The notes beneath the pieces were generated by a model. The model searched no databases and was not told the DNA's origin. It saw nothing but the letters and a program-made list of their open reading frames with translations. From assembly GCA_015064025.1 (NCBI GenBank), contig SVSZ01000005.1, positions 1-43,783 on the forward strand: a DNA stretch of 43,783 nucleotides, read 5' to 3'. Both the position numbers and the translations under genes were made by a program. Source of the DNA: Oscillospiraceae bacterium. GTDB lineage: Bacteria > Bacillota > Clostridia > Oscillospirales > CAG-272. Shown here piece after piece: positions 28,241-39,700 of this stretch (position 1 is the stretch's first letter; each line of letters opens with the position of its first letter).

Positions 28241-30331
28241 TTATACTCTGAACATCATGTCGCCGTAGGTGGGTACAGGCCAAAACTCGGATGCGGTAAG
28301 AACCTCCATTGCGTCCACCGAAGCGCGAAGCTCCTCCATCAGGGGGATGACCTTGGAAACGTAGTATTCCGCACGTGCCTTTGCATCGGTGAGAGATGCG
28401 GCATACGATTCCTCAACCTTCAGCTTTTCCACACCGCTATAAGCGCTTGCCACACAGTCGGAAAGGCGGCGTACGATATCCTTTTCCACGGCACAGGAGA
28501 GATCCTCACAGATGGCACGCTTCTTTGCCGCTGCGTCTGCGATCAGCGCAATATACTTTTCCGCGGCGGGGATATAGTCGCGCGATGCCATAACGATCAT
28601 CGTCAATGCTTCAATGTTGATGATCTTCGAATAGTTTTCAAAATAGATTTCCTCGCGGGAACGCATTTCCGTCTCACTCATAACGCCCATGGAAGAGAAA
28701 AGAGAGACGTTTTTGGAATCCATAAAGGTTTTGTATGCATCGACCGAGGTGCGCAGATTGGAAAGTCCTCGTTTTTTGGCTTCCTTTTCCCACTCCTCCG
28801 AGTAGCCGTTTCCGTCGAAGATGATGCGCTTGTGCGCAGTGAAGGTTTCACGAATGAGCTTTGCTACAGCCGCATCGAGGTTATCCGCGCCTTCAAGGAC
28901 ATCCGCGAACTGGCGGAAGGATTCCGCAACGGCGGTATTGAGAACGGTGTTGGGAAGCGCGATGTTCTGAGAAGAGCCCAGCATACGGAATTCAAATTTG
29001 TTTCCCGTAAATGCAAAAGGAGAGGTGCGGTTGCGGTCGGTGGTATCCTTTCGGAAGACGGGAACGGTGGGGATTCCCAGATCCATCATCGCTTTTTTTG
29101 CGCCCTTGTATGCGGTGCCGTCCACGATCGAATCGATCAGTGCGTTTAATTCCTCACCCACAAAGACGGAAACGATCGCGGGAGGCGCTTCGTTTGCCCC
29201 CAGACGGTGATCGTTACCTGCGTGCGCAACGGAAACGCGCATCAGATCCTGATAATCGTCCACTGCCTTGATGATCGCGGCGAGGATCAGAAGGAACTGT
29301 ACGTTTTCCTCGGGGGTCTTTCCGGGATCCAACAGATTTTTTCCGTTTGCGTTAAGCGACCAGTTGTTGTGCTTTCCGCTTCCGTTGACACCTGCGTATG
29401 GTTTTTCGTGGAGAAGACAGACAAGACCGTGCTTTTCCGCGATCTTTTTCATGTACTCCATGGTCAGAAGATTCTGGTCAACGGCAATATTGGTTGTGGC
29501 ATAAATGGGAGCCAGCTCATGCTGCGCGGGAGCCGCCTCGTTGTGCTTGGTCTTGGCGTTGATGCCCATGATCCACAGTGCCTCGTCCAGATCCGACATA
29601 AAAGCGGCAATGCGGGTCTTAAGAGGGCCGAAATAATGGTCCTCAAGCTCCTGTCCCTTGGGGGCGGGGGCACCGAAAAGGGTGCGGCCCGTATAGACCA
29701 GATCCTTGCGGCGGTCATACATCTTTTTGTCGATGATAAAGTATTCCTGCTCGGCACCTACCGTAATATCTACGTGCTTGCTCTGCGTATCTCCAAAGAG
29801 ACGCAGGATGCGAAGCGCTTGATTGCTCAGCACGTCCATCGAGCGAAGAAGAGGGGTTTTGCTGTCCAACGCTTCACCCGTGTACGAGCAGAAGGCAGTG
29901 GGGATGTAGAGTGTGCCGTCCTTGACGAATGCATAAGAGGCGGGGTCCCAGGCAGTGTATCCGCGCGCCTCGAACGTTGCACGCAAGCCACCCGAGGGGA
30001 AGGAGGAGGCGTCGGATTCGCCGCGGATCAGCTCTTTTCCCGAAAACTCCATAACGACCTTACAGGAGCCGACGGGAGAAATGAAGGCGTCATGCTTTTC
30101 GGCGGTTACACCCGTCAGAGGCTGAAACCAGTGGGTGTAATGCGTAGCGCCTTTTTCCACTGCCCAGTCCTTCATCGCGTTTGCAACAACGTCCGCAATG
30201 GAAGGGTCGATCGTTCTTCCCGTGGCAATGGTCTTTGTCAAGGATTTGTAAACCTCCTTGGGGAGGCGCTCGCGCATAACGTCATCATTGAACACCATTG
30301 AACCGAAAATTTCGGAGATTCTTCTATCCAT
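28241..30331 (-). CDS. glnN: Glutamine synthetase type III
   Basis: EMFSGKEL-like GSIII features: HTHWFQPLTGVTAEKHDAF, KPYAGVNGSGKHNNWSLN, RVSVAHAGNDHRLGANEAPPAIVSVF, DGNGYSEEWEKEAKKRGL. Start at ATG 30331. Confidence 0.95.
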   Translation of the reverse strand: MDRRISEIFGSMVFNDDVMRERLPKEVYKSLTKTIATGRTIDPSIADVVANAMKDWAVEKGATHYTHWFQPLTGVTAEKHDAFISPVGSCKVVMEFSGKELIRGESDASSFPSGGLRATFEARGYTAWDPASYAFVKDGTLYIPTAFCSYTGEALDSKTPLLRSMDVLSNQALRILRLFGDTQSKHVDITVGAEQEYFIIDKKMYDRRKDLVYTGRTLFGAPAPKGQELEDHYFGPLKTRIAAFMSDLDEALWIMGINAKTKHNEAAPAQHELAPIYATTNIAVDQNLLTMEYMKKIAEKHGLVCLLHEKPYAGVNGSGKHNNWSLNANGKNLLDPGKTPEENVQFLLILAAIIKAVDDYQDLMRVSVAHAGNDHRLGANEAPPAIVSVFVGEELNALIDSIVDGTAYKGAKKAMMDLGIPTVPVFRKDTTDRNRTSPFAFTGNKFEFRMLGSSQNIALPNTVLNTAVAESFRQFADVLEGADNLDAAVAKLIRETFTAHKRIIFDGNGYSEEWEKEAKKRGLSNLRTSVDAYKTFMDSKNVSLFSSMGVMSETEMRSREEIYFENYSKIINIEALTMIVMASRDYIPAAEKYIALIADAAAKKRAICEDLSCAVEKDIVRRLSDCVASAYSGVEKLKVEESYAASLTDAKARAEYYVSKVIPLMEELRASVDAMEVLTASEFWPVPTYGDMMFRV

Positions 30332-30374
30332 TGGTTTTATGATCCTTTCTCTTTCGAAACGAAAATTCAAAATT

Positions 30375-30403
30375 ATTATATAACACAACTGTTATTTTGT
30401 CAA
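30375..30403 (-). promoter_or_regulatory. Consensus promoter for glnN (TTGACA-N17-TATAAT)
   Basis: Exact sigma-70/A consensus hexamers with 17-nt spacer on the minus strand. Confidence 0.88.
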
Positions 30404-30603
30404 TCCCCGCACAAAAAATAATGCGCGAGATTCATATTTTTTGCCTTCCTCGCATTTGATAAATCATCTTATGCATAACAATAAAAGTATAACGAGAATA
30501 AGAATTGATATTAAAAAAGGAAATCGAAAGCAAAATGAAAGGGAAATGAGCAAAAAAGTGATTGACAATTTGTACAATCTTCAAAAAACTCCCTTTTTTG
30601 CTA

Positions 30604-30632
30604 TTGACAAGCAGAGAAAAGAATGCTATTAT
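30604..30632 (+). promoter_or_regulatory. Promoter for giant surface protein (TTGACA-N17-TATTAT)
   Basis: -35 30604-30609, -10 30627-30632. Confidence 0.8.
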
Positions 30633-30658
30633 ATTATATATATGTATATCAATTTGAG

Positions 30659-30721
30659 TGCCACCCGACTCCGATGACGGGCGGCGTTTGGATATGTTGC
30701 AGCCTCCTTTCGGGTGAGGCA
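30659..30721 (+). other. Structured 5' leader with two hairpins upstream of the giant gene
   Basis: gccacccg...cgggcggc and gcctc-ctttcgggt-gaggc, between promoter and RBS. Confidence 0.5.
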
Positions 30722-30739
30722 AAAAATACGGAGGTTCTT

Positions 30740-33700
30740 ATGAAGAAATTTCGCAGGATTCTTGCCATGATACTGGCAATCGTCACTGTCCTGACAGTGA
30801 CTCCGTTGAGTGTATTCGCCGATACTTGGCTCGGAACGGAGACCGAAAACACTACAAACACCGATACGAATACAACGTCCACCCACGTTACGCTGACGGT
30901 GGACCCCGAGGTGTTGATTTCCTACATCAAGAGCGGAGACCGCGAAGGACTTCTTTCGGGGATTTCTTTTGACGGCTTGCGCGATATTCTCACGAAAGAA
31001 GAGCTGACAGAGATCTTCCCGGAAAAGGAGATCCAAAAAATTGCGGATATCCTTTTGGGAGAGCTTGAACTTGAGTTTTTGATGCAGTACATCAACGTCG
31101 ATGAGCTTTTGGCAGGTATGGATATGACGGCGTTGATCGAAGCGATCAAGGAGATCGAGAATTTGGAGGACTACGTCAAGAATTACGACAAGCTGATGTC
31201 TTATCTTGACGATGGGGATCTCCTCGGCGTTGTCGATTGCGTTAACACCGATGCGCTGATCAAGGATCACAGCGACAAGCTTTTGCCGCTGGCACTGGAG
31301 CTGGGGGCGGATGAGCTTGCCAAGCTTGTGGACTTGGAGCTTCTGATCGAGAAGGAGATCGTTGACTTTTCGACGGTTTTGAATGAGACGTATCTTAAGA
31401 GCATTACCTTTGACACATTGTACAAGGACTATGTAGACGAGGGAAAACTGATTGAGTACGTGAACAGTAATTTTGAAAGCCTCGGTAAGCAGTTGATCTC
31501 GTACGTCGACGAGGAGGAGCTGAGGGAGCTGTTTTTGATTCCCGAGGAACGCCATCAGTTTGAGCCTTATATACAGTTCTCCGAGCTCCAAGCTTTGATC
31601 GTGCAAAAGGAGATAGAGAACAATCTGACCTCCGCAGAACTGTTGAACTATTTTGAGAAGCCGAAGCTGTTCGCACTTGTCAAAGGTCTGGATTACACAA
31701 AATTTGATCCGTTTGTGGATGAGGATCGGGCAAGAGAGATCATTACCGCTACGTTGGATGACAGCGATAGCTCCAATGATCTGATCGCGCCCTCCAAGCT
31801 GCTCCCGTACATTGATATGGAGCAAAGTGTTTTTTACATGGAGGAGCTGCTTGCGAGCGATCTGATCAGTGACAAGCTGATCGGGGCGTTGCTCGACGGT
31901 GACGCCATTGGCTTTACGGGCGTGAACGAAGAGCGTGTTAAGGAGATCTTTGTTGAATCGGTCGAAAACGGAGATCCTCTGATCGCCCCGGAGAAGCTGG
32001 TTGATTACGTTGTCGATTACGATTTCGACGCTTTGATGAACAGTACGCTCGTTACAGATTCCATTCTCGAGGAATTGGTGAACGAAAACGCTGTCGATCC
32101 CAACACAAAAGAGGTTCTGGATGCTGCCAAAGCCGAGACGATCCTTCTGAACAGGATCGGTGCTGCCAAGCTCGTGCCGTACGTGACAAGCTTTAAAACG
32201 GCGGAACTGCTTGCAAGTGATCTGATCACTACGCGCGTTGTCCAGACGCTTCGTAACGACAGCAGTGCGATCAATAATTTTGAAAGCTGTGTTGACAAGA
32301 CCAAGGCAAAGGATATCATCGCAAGCTCTCTTGCCAACGAGGACGAAACGGACGACTTGGTGAACGCAGAGGACCTGCTTCCCTACATCGACATGGAGCA
32401 GTGTTACATCAAGGATATGACCGCATTGATGCAAAGCGACCTTATCACGGACGAAGTGTATACTGCTTTGATCGTGGCAGATGAGCCCGCAATCAATTTT
32501 ATCGGGATGACGAAGGCGGAGAATCCTCCCATTTCGATGTACGATCTTTATCACAGCGATGCAATTGATATCGTCAAAATGCTTGACCATGAGCCTCCCT
32601 TCATTACCCTTGAGGAAATAGAGGAGGTCATCAGCTTTGAAAAGATGCTGCTGGGAGATCCCGAAGAGGGACTTTCCCCGATTGACAAGGACCTCATTTT
32701 GGGGACTCATCAGATCTTCCACCCGGAGGATATGATCAAAACGTCGGATGACGACGAAGGCCTTTTTTCGCTGGAGGTGCTTGCTGCCAACGAAATTCTG
32801 AAATTGCAAAAGCTGGTGGACGATGCGCCGAACGGATACAGCGACCTTGTGGATGTTGCCGAGCTGAAAAGGCAGATCAATGCGCTTGGGGATAAGAGTG
32901 CGCTGATTGACTGTATTCCGGACAAGGAAGCGGTCGTTCGAAAGATCGGTCCCAAGAAGGCGCTGAATGCAACCGGGCTTGGCTACGGTGTGCTGATCGA
33001 AAAATACGTAACCGACCGCACGGCTTTCTTTGAGGCTCTCGGAATCGAAGATCTTATTTCCGAGATCCAAGCCGCAGGAGAGCTGGAAACGATCTTTGAC
33101 GTAGAGGGACTGATCAATAAGATCGGTGTTGCGAAGCTGCTTAAAATGGTCGACGTTCTTGAGCTTTTTGATCAGCTTCGTGAGAACGGTGGACTTAAAG
33201 AGATCGTAAAGGCAATTGACTACGAGACGTATCTTGCCGTTTTGAACTATGCCCTGAGTATTCTGGAAAAGAATATCTGCAAGATCAAAATCAACGGCAC
33301 CGAGATCACGGAAAAGGACGGTAATCTTCTTTCCTTCAAAACTGCGACGTTGGTTGACCTTCTGATGGATGACGTTCTTCCCGAGCTTGATGATATCATC
33401 AACATGGGGGACGACGGAAAGGTCTTCAGTGCGAGCGTATCGCTTACTTATGCGTCTGAGGAGACGAACGGCGAGGAGAAGACGAAGGAAATCGTTTTTG
33501 ATGCCGTTCTCGGAAGCGGTGTGGAACGCGTGAGAAATGCCGCGAAGAGATTCAAGGAGCTCATTGAAAAGTACCTCAAACAAGATTTCACGGACGGTAT
33601 TCTGACTTTGGATATCAGAATGCCGAGCAAATTCGCAAGCGCGATCCGCGTAGCGCTTGAAAAGCTTTCTGCCGAGGGAGATCCCGAGCTTGAAAAGCTG

Positions 33701-36700
33701 AAGAATGACATTCTGGATCTTTACGATGCGAATGCCAATGACGTAACTGCGTTTATCGATGGCTTGACCTTGGAGCAGTTTGTAGCGCTTATGGAGGCGA
33801 TTGATGCATCCCGATTCGACGATGCATACGGCGAGGTGATCACAAACGATTACGTACAGACCTTGCTTGAGTACATCAAGGAAAAAACGGGATACGATTT
33901 TACCAATCTGACTCCCGCGGATCTTCTGATCAAGGCAGGGGAGCTTCCCACTCTGGAGTCTCTTTGCGACAAGATCGAAACAAAGCTTGATCGCGAGATC
34001 GAGGCGTTTGACCGTTTGCCCGATGAGGATCCTGTGGAGGTTCTTGAAAAGCTTGCTGCAAAAGCGGGGCTCGACGTAGATCTGAAGAAGCTTTTGGAGG
34101 ACGCAGCGGCATCCGAGGATCCCTTGAAGACCCTTTACGAATCTGCGACCGAGCTTGTTGCGAATGCCGGAGATGCCTATGAAGCCGTCAGCTCCCGTGT
34201 TGTCAGAGGCTTGAACAAGCTTCTTTCAAGCAAATACGGTGCAAAGCTTGCGGGCGTTCGATTGATCGATCTTTACGACGGCGAGGGCGTATTCAAGTAC
34301 GCAAAATCCATTTCCTACGATCCGCTCAACGTCATAGAGCGCCTTGTCGATAAGGGAATTTCTCTGCTTGGAAAGAAGCTTGATGAAGAAAAGCTTGCCG
34401 AGGTCTCCAATCTTTTCCTCAGCTATTTTGAGTCTGATGGCGAGTTGAAGCTTGGCGTAGACGTTACGCTTCGCACGACGGATCTTTACAGAATCGATTT
34501 TTACGAGCATGTGGACGGGAAGCTCGTTCCCATTCGCTCCGCCTTCCTGCCTGCAGGCACGGATCTTGCGTTGGTTCAGCCCTATGAAACGGATTCCCTG
34601 CATCAATTTATTGGTTGGGAGGATACCCGCACCGGTGATATTTATCAGAAGATGCCGGATAACGACGTTGAGGTGGTGGCACGCGTCGATGACAATACCT
34701 ACTACGTGTACTTCTACACCCTCGACGGAACGAGACTTGAGGATGTGATTTCTGTTACGGCAGGTGATAAGCTTGCCGATTACACGGATCGCATGGAAGA
34801 GATCGTGCGGAATTACCTTGTTGAGAGCAACGCCTCCGAGGATATTGCCGCCATCGATTGGTTGGTATATTCGGAGGATGGTAAGCATACCCCCTTTGAT
34901 GCATGGAGTACGCCCGTGGGTTCTGCGATGATGCTCACGTGGAAGCACTATTACAACGTGAAGATCGTGAATCCGCTGGATTCCTCTGCGACGATAAGCT
35001 TCCCGGTTCCTGCGGGAACTCCTCTTCGTGAGTTTGAGAAATATGCGGAGATGGTTGGCTTCACAGGCTTTGAGGAGGGCCGTATCACGTGGATACTGCC
35101 CGACGATAAGATTTTTTCTCCCAATACGCCTGTTAACGACAATCTCACCCTCACTTGGTCTGCGTCCTATAAGGTCACGCTCAAGGACGGAAACGGACAG
35201 GAAATCGGATACGTGTCGATCCCGTACGGATATTCTCTTGCTGCTTATATGTCGGATCTTCGTCAGCTTGTGAAGGATGCAGTCGTGAATGATCCCGACG
35301 ACGCATGCATTGAATTTTATAAGGATGGGGTCCTGTTGACCGAGACGGAACTTGGTACTCCTGTGTCTTCGGATCTGACGCTTACCTGGAAGCATTATTA
35401 CAAGGTGACTGTCATAAAGCCCGGAACGGTTAATGCTGCGTTGGGAGAACCGATCAAGCTTTTGGCAGGCAGCGACCTGGCTTCTCTTAAGGCGACTATT
35501 GACGCGCGTGTTATTGCGCTGAATTCCAATTTGAATGCTTCCAACGTTGTGTGGTTGCAGGGAACCGACGAGTTTAATTTCGATACGAAGATCGATAAAA
35601 ACATTACCCTTACGTGGAAGATCGAGTTCCACGTCACGCTGATCGATCCGGCAGATCCCTCCAATCCGATCAAGGTTATTCCTCTTGACGAAGGAAAGGC
35701 GCTGGGGGAAATTCTCGAGGATATGAACAGCGCGGTCAAAGGACTTCAGAAATATTCACAGCTTGAATTGACGCAGGACAATATCAAGTGGTATGATTAT
35801 GCTACTTCCCAAAAAGTGGCTTCGTATGAAGTGCCCACGGAAGACAGAACTCTTTTCTGGAGAATCTTCTTCACAATCAAGGTGGTTGACCGAAACGGTG
35901 ACCAAATAAGTGATTTGAACTTCCCCTTGGAGCTTGACGAAAAGTTGACTTCGGCTGATGTGGCAAAAATTGAAACGAAAGTTCTTGCGCATATCAGAAC
36001 GACCGATCCCTTTGTTCAGCCGGGTGACATTGTTTATAAGGTAGGAAATCAGGAATTCAAAGAAGAAGATTGGTATACGGCTCCGAAGAAGGATCTTACG
36101 ATCTCCTTTGAATACAAAACGTACCATGCTGTCACGATTCAGGATGCAGCAGGAAACCCGGTTCATACCGAGGGAGCTCTTGCCGGGTTTAAACTCTCCG
36201 ATGCGCAAGTTCATACGATCAAAAACAAGATCCGTGGGAAACTTGGACTGAGCGAAGAGCAGCTTCCGGATAAAGATATCATTCTGACCAAACCGGCCAA
36301 CGGTGCCTATGCGGATTTTGATCCTACCTCCGATGCATCTGTTATCACAGAACCGATCACGCTTTCCTGGAGAATTGCGGAGTATTACGACGTTGACGTC
36401 GTTTACTTCGATGAGACGGCGCAGGAGTGGATCTCCAAGGTCTACACTGTAAGAGAGGGCTTCAGTCTTAAAACCTGGGACGTTAACGGTTGGAATGCAG
36501 TAGGGGGACAGGAAAGATCCGTATACGATGCAATGGAGTCCTATCGCTACGGTATTACGGGCGACCCGGCACCGTTTTACGCTTATTTCTGGGCGGAGAT
36601 CAACTCTGCCAACGAGATCAGCGAAACGAATTATGATGCGAATGCCGAAGTTGAGAACGATCTGCGTTTGACGTGGGTGCACAAGTATAACGACGTTTTG

Positions 36701-39700
36701 ATTTCGATTGAGATCGTTTCCCGTCCTGCAGAGCAAGGCGGAAGCGGTGAGCGGTTGGAGCTGATCACAGGTGTCGAGAAGGGTAAGTATCTGAAGGATT
36801 ATCTTTCCATACTTCCGTATGCGCCGCAGGATGGCGGTGATGCTACCAACTACTGGGCATGGCTCAAGAGTGTAACGGATGCGGATAACCCACATCTTGT
36901 CGACTATGTGCATGAGTACGATTTTGCTTGGAGCTTCAACGGTGTGACGTATGAAGAGAGCGCTGAGAATCTCTATCTTACGGAAGCTCTGACGCTTACC
37001 TGGACGTATACGATCGACTATGAGAGCGCGGGGCTTGGCACTGTTGACGGTAGCTATACCGGCGACACCGAGAATGACGACTACGTCATCATTGTGCCCT
37101 CGGATACCAATGACAACTGGGAATTGAAGTGGAACGGTGCTTGGTCGACGAATGCGGAAGTTCCTATGAAGTTCAGAATGTCTGCGGACTTCCTTAGAAA
37201 TGCGTCCCTTGAGGAGCACGGTGTGCGCTTCAGCGCAAGCGACTCCAATGAGAAAATTACACTGTCCGCAGCGCTTCTCGGTAAGCTTTTGGCAAAGGCG
37301 GAAAATGATGAGACGCTGTTCTTAGAGTATACTCCCAATAGTGGAGACCGTAGCTTTGATTTTACTTCAAACAGCGGTGCCGCGTACTATGAACTCGATT
37401 TCCATGATTCCGACGGTGTCATCAAGCTTGGTAATTTCACGACTACGGGTGAGGATCCCGACGTGTTGATTACTCTTCCGTTTGAGAATGCAGTTTCGAA
37501 CACAGGTGGCGTTAAGACCTTCATTTGTGTTGAAGAAGGGACAGGGTATGGCAAGTACGAGATCTTGGCATCCAGTGTGAATGATAAGACGGTTACCTTT
37601 GCCGCACCTCACTTTTCCGCAATTTCGATCGTCAACCAGTATCAGATCAGTATTAAAAAGCCTCATGCTTTGCAGGCAGGCGCTACCTCTTTGACGGCTT
37701 ATCCGTGGAATGAGGATATTGCGACCAACTATCCTATTCTGATCAATTCTACGGACGATAATCTCAACTATTATCCTGCGGGCGCTGAGCTTACGATACA
37801 GTCGTTCTCCGTCATAGCAAACTACAGCTCTAAGATAAAAATCACAAAAACCACTGTTCTGAATAGCAGCTCCGGCGCAGTGTTGGGCGATCTTCCCACG
37901 AGCGGTACCTACACAATGCCTGCACACGCGATTTCTATGCAGTTTGAGTTTGCACCTGTGATCTATTATGTACATTATTATAAGGATAGCTCGCTTCTTG
38001 GAACACTCAGCCGTTCTTATACCGCATACATGGTAGAGAGCCCGGCAGACAAGGCAGCGTTTAAGGCAGAGATTCTGAGCCTTGCAAATCTTGCAAGCCT
38101 TGGCGAGGATTATGCTGATTATACAGCCGAGAACGGTTGGTATTGGGGCGGATTGAACGATGCCCAGATCGGTGTTTCTGACATTACCTTGAATCTTCGC
38201 TGGGAGGATCCGTCACCCGATGATCCCGATGACCCCGACGATCCCGATGATCCCGACAATCCCGACGATCCCGACGATCCCGATGATCCCGATGATCCTG
38301 ACGATCCCGATGGTCCCGATGGTCCCGGCCTTCCCGACATTCCCGAAGGAGATCCGACGGAGAGTAAGATCAAGGTGATCTTCTATGATGAAAAGGGTAA
38401 CCCTGTTAAAGACAAAGACGGTAATGAGTACGTTATGTATCCCATTTCCGTGCTCACAAATCTTTCGGGCTTCCCCACGGTAGAGTCGATTTTTGGTAGC
38501 AATGCAGATCCTGCAAAGATTGCATATTGGGTCAACAAGGCCGACGGAACGCGTATTCCCGACGGATATACCTCTGCACAGTGGCGTGCGCTTGTAGAAA
38601 GCACCGATACTATTGAGGTTTGTTTGACGTATACCTTGCGCTCCTTTGTGATCGGTACGGATGGAAATGCGATCGTGCTCCTTGGGAACACATCGGTAAC
38701 TTCTGCCGTGGTTGGAGCAGAGCTTGTTGTTAAGCTTAAGGGCGGGCTTGATGAAAGGATTCCTACCATATTGATCAAGACGGCATCGGGTGAGACCGTT
38801 GCCAAGGTGATCAATAAGGAGCAGGTGACGATCACAATGCCTGCGGAAGATATCGTGGTTTCCGTGACCTATGCGACTTCTGTCGTTGAGTACGAGGACG
38901 CAGAGGGCAATAAGCAGAGCGCTGTGGAAGGGACCGTTGTTGCCCTGCCTCCGCTTACGCTGACACCCGGTACCTCGATCGATCTCTCCAAGCTCCCGTC
39001 CGAGCTCTTCCTGTCCTCTGTCCAAACAGACAAGGATCAGCTTATTTTGACCTTCTCCTATATTCTCAGAGCCGATTCGGATGCGAAGGCTTTCCTGAAG
39101 GCACTTAACGGCGCTGTTGCGAAGATCGAATATAAGGATAAGTTCATTGTCAACGGTACGGTCTTTGACAGTGCTGAGGAAGCCAAGGCAAGCCTTACGT
39201 CTGATGATGAGTTCAAGGATTGGAGCGAAAAGTATGACAAGAACCTCTATTTTGGCTCTTTTGTTCAGAAGAGTCACTCCTTCCCCTGGATCCTGATCAT
39301 TATTCTTGGCATTCTGCTCTTCTTGATTGCGTTGATCACACTCTTCTACATCCTTTATGTTAAGGGCATTTTGAAGCCTTGCCTCTTCTTGAAGGCAATC
39401 ACCTCGATCGTATCCGTGTTCTTTGCACTTTGCATGGCTCTCGCTGCGGCATGGCTGTGGATCTTGCGCAAATTCGGATATGATGAGCAGAGACTTCTTA
39501 AAAAGTATCCGCTCCTGAAGTCTCGCAAGAAGAATCAGGCTACGCTTGAAGATTCCTTGGATGCATTGAAGAACGTGGATCCCGCATTTGAGAATACCGC
39601 AAGCACGGTGTCTGTTGAACGGATCGCGCAAAAAACGCTTTCTGTTGAGACTGAAATGTATTCCTTCGAGGAAACGACCGAGGAAACGACCGAGGAAACG

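Noticed and set aside
30659-30721. Cyclic-di-GMP (GEMM) riboswitch in the giant-gene leader
   Set aside because: Two stems present but the conserved GEMM core and tetraloop-receptor sequence is not recognisable.
30629-33583. 984-aa minus-strand ORF antisense to the giant gene
   Set aside because: In exact codon register with the sense gene, no RBS or domain signature, low-complexity composition typical of shadow ORFs.
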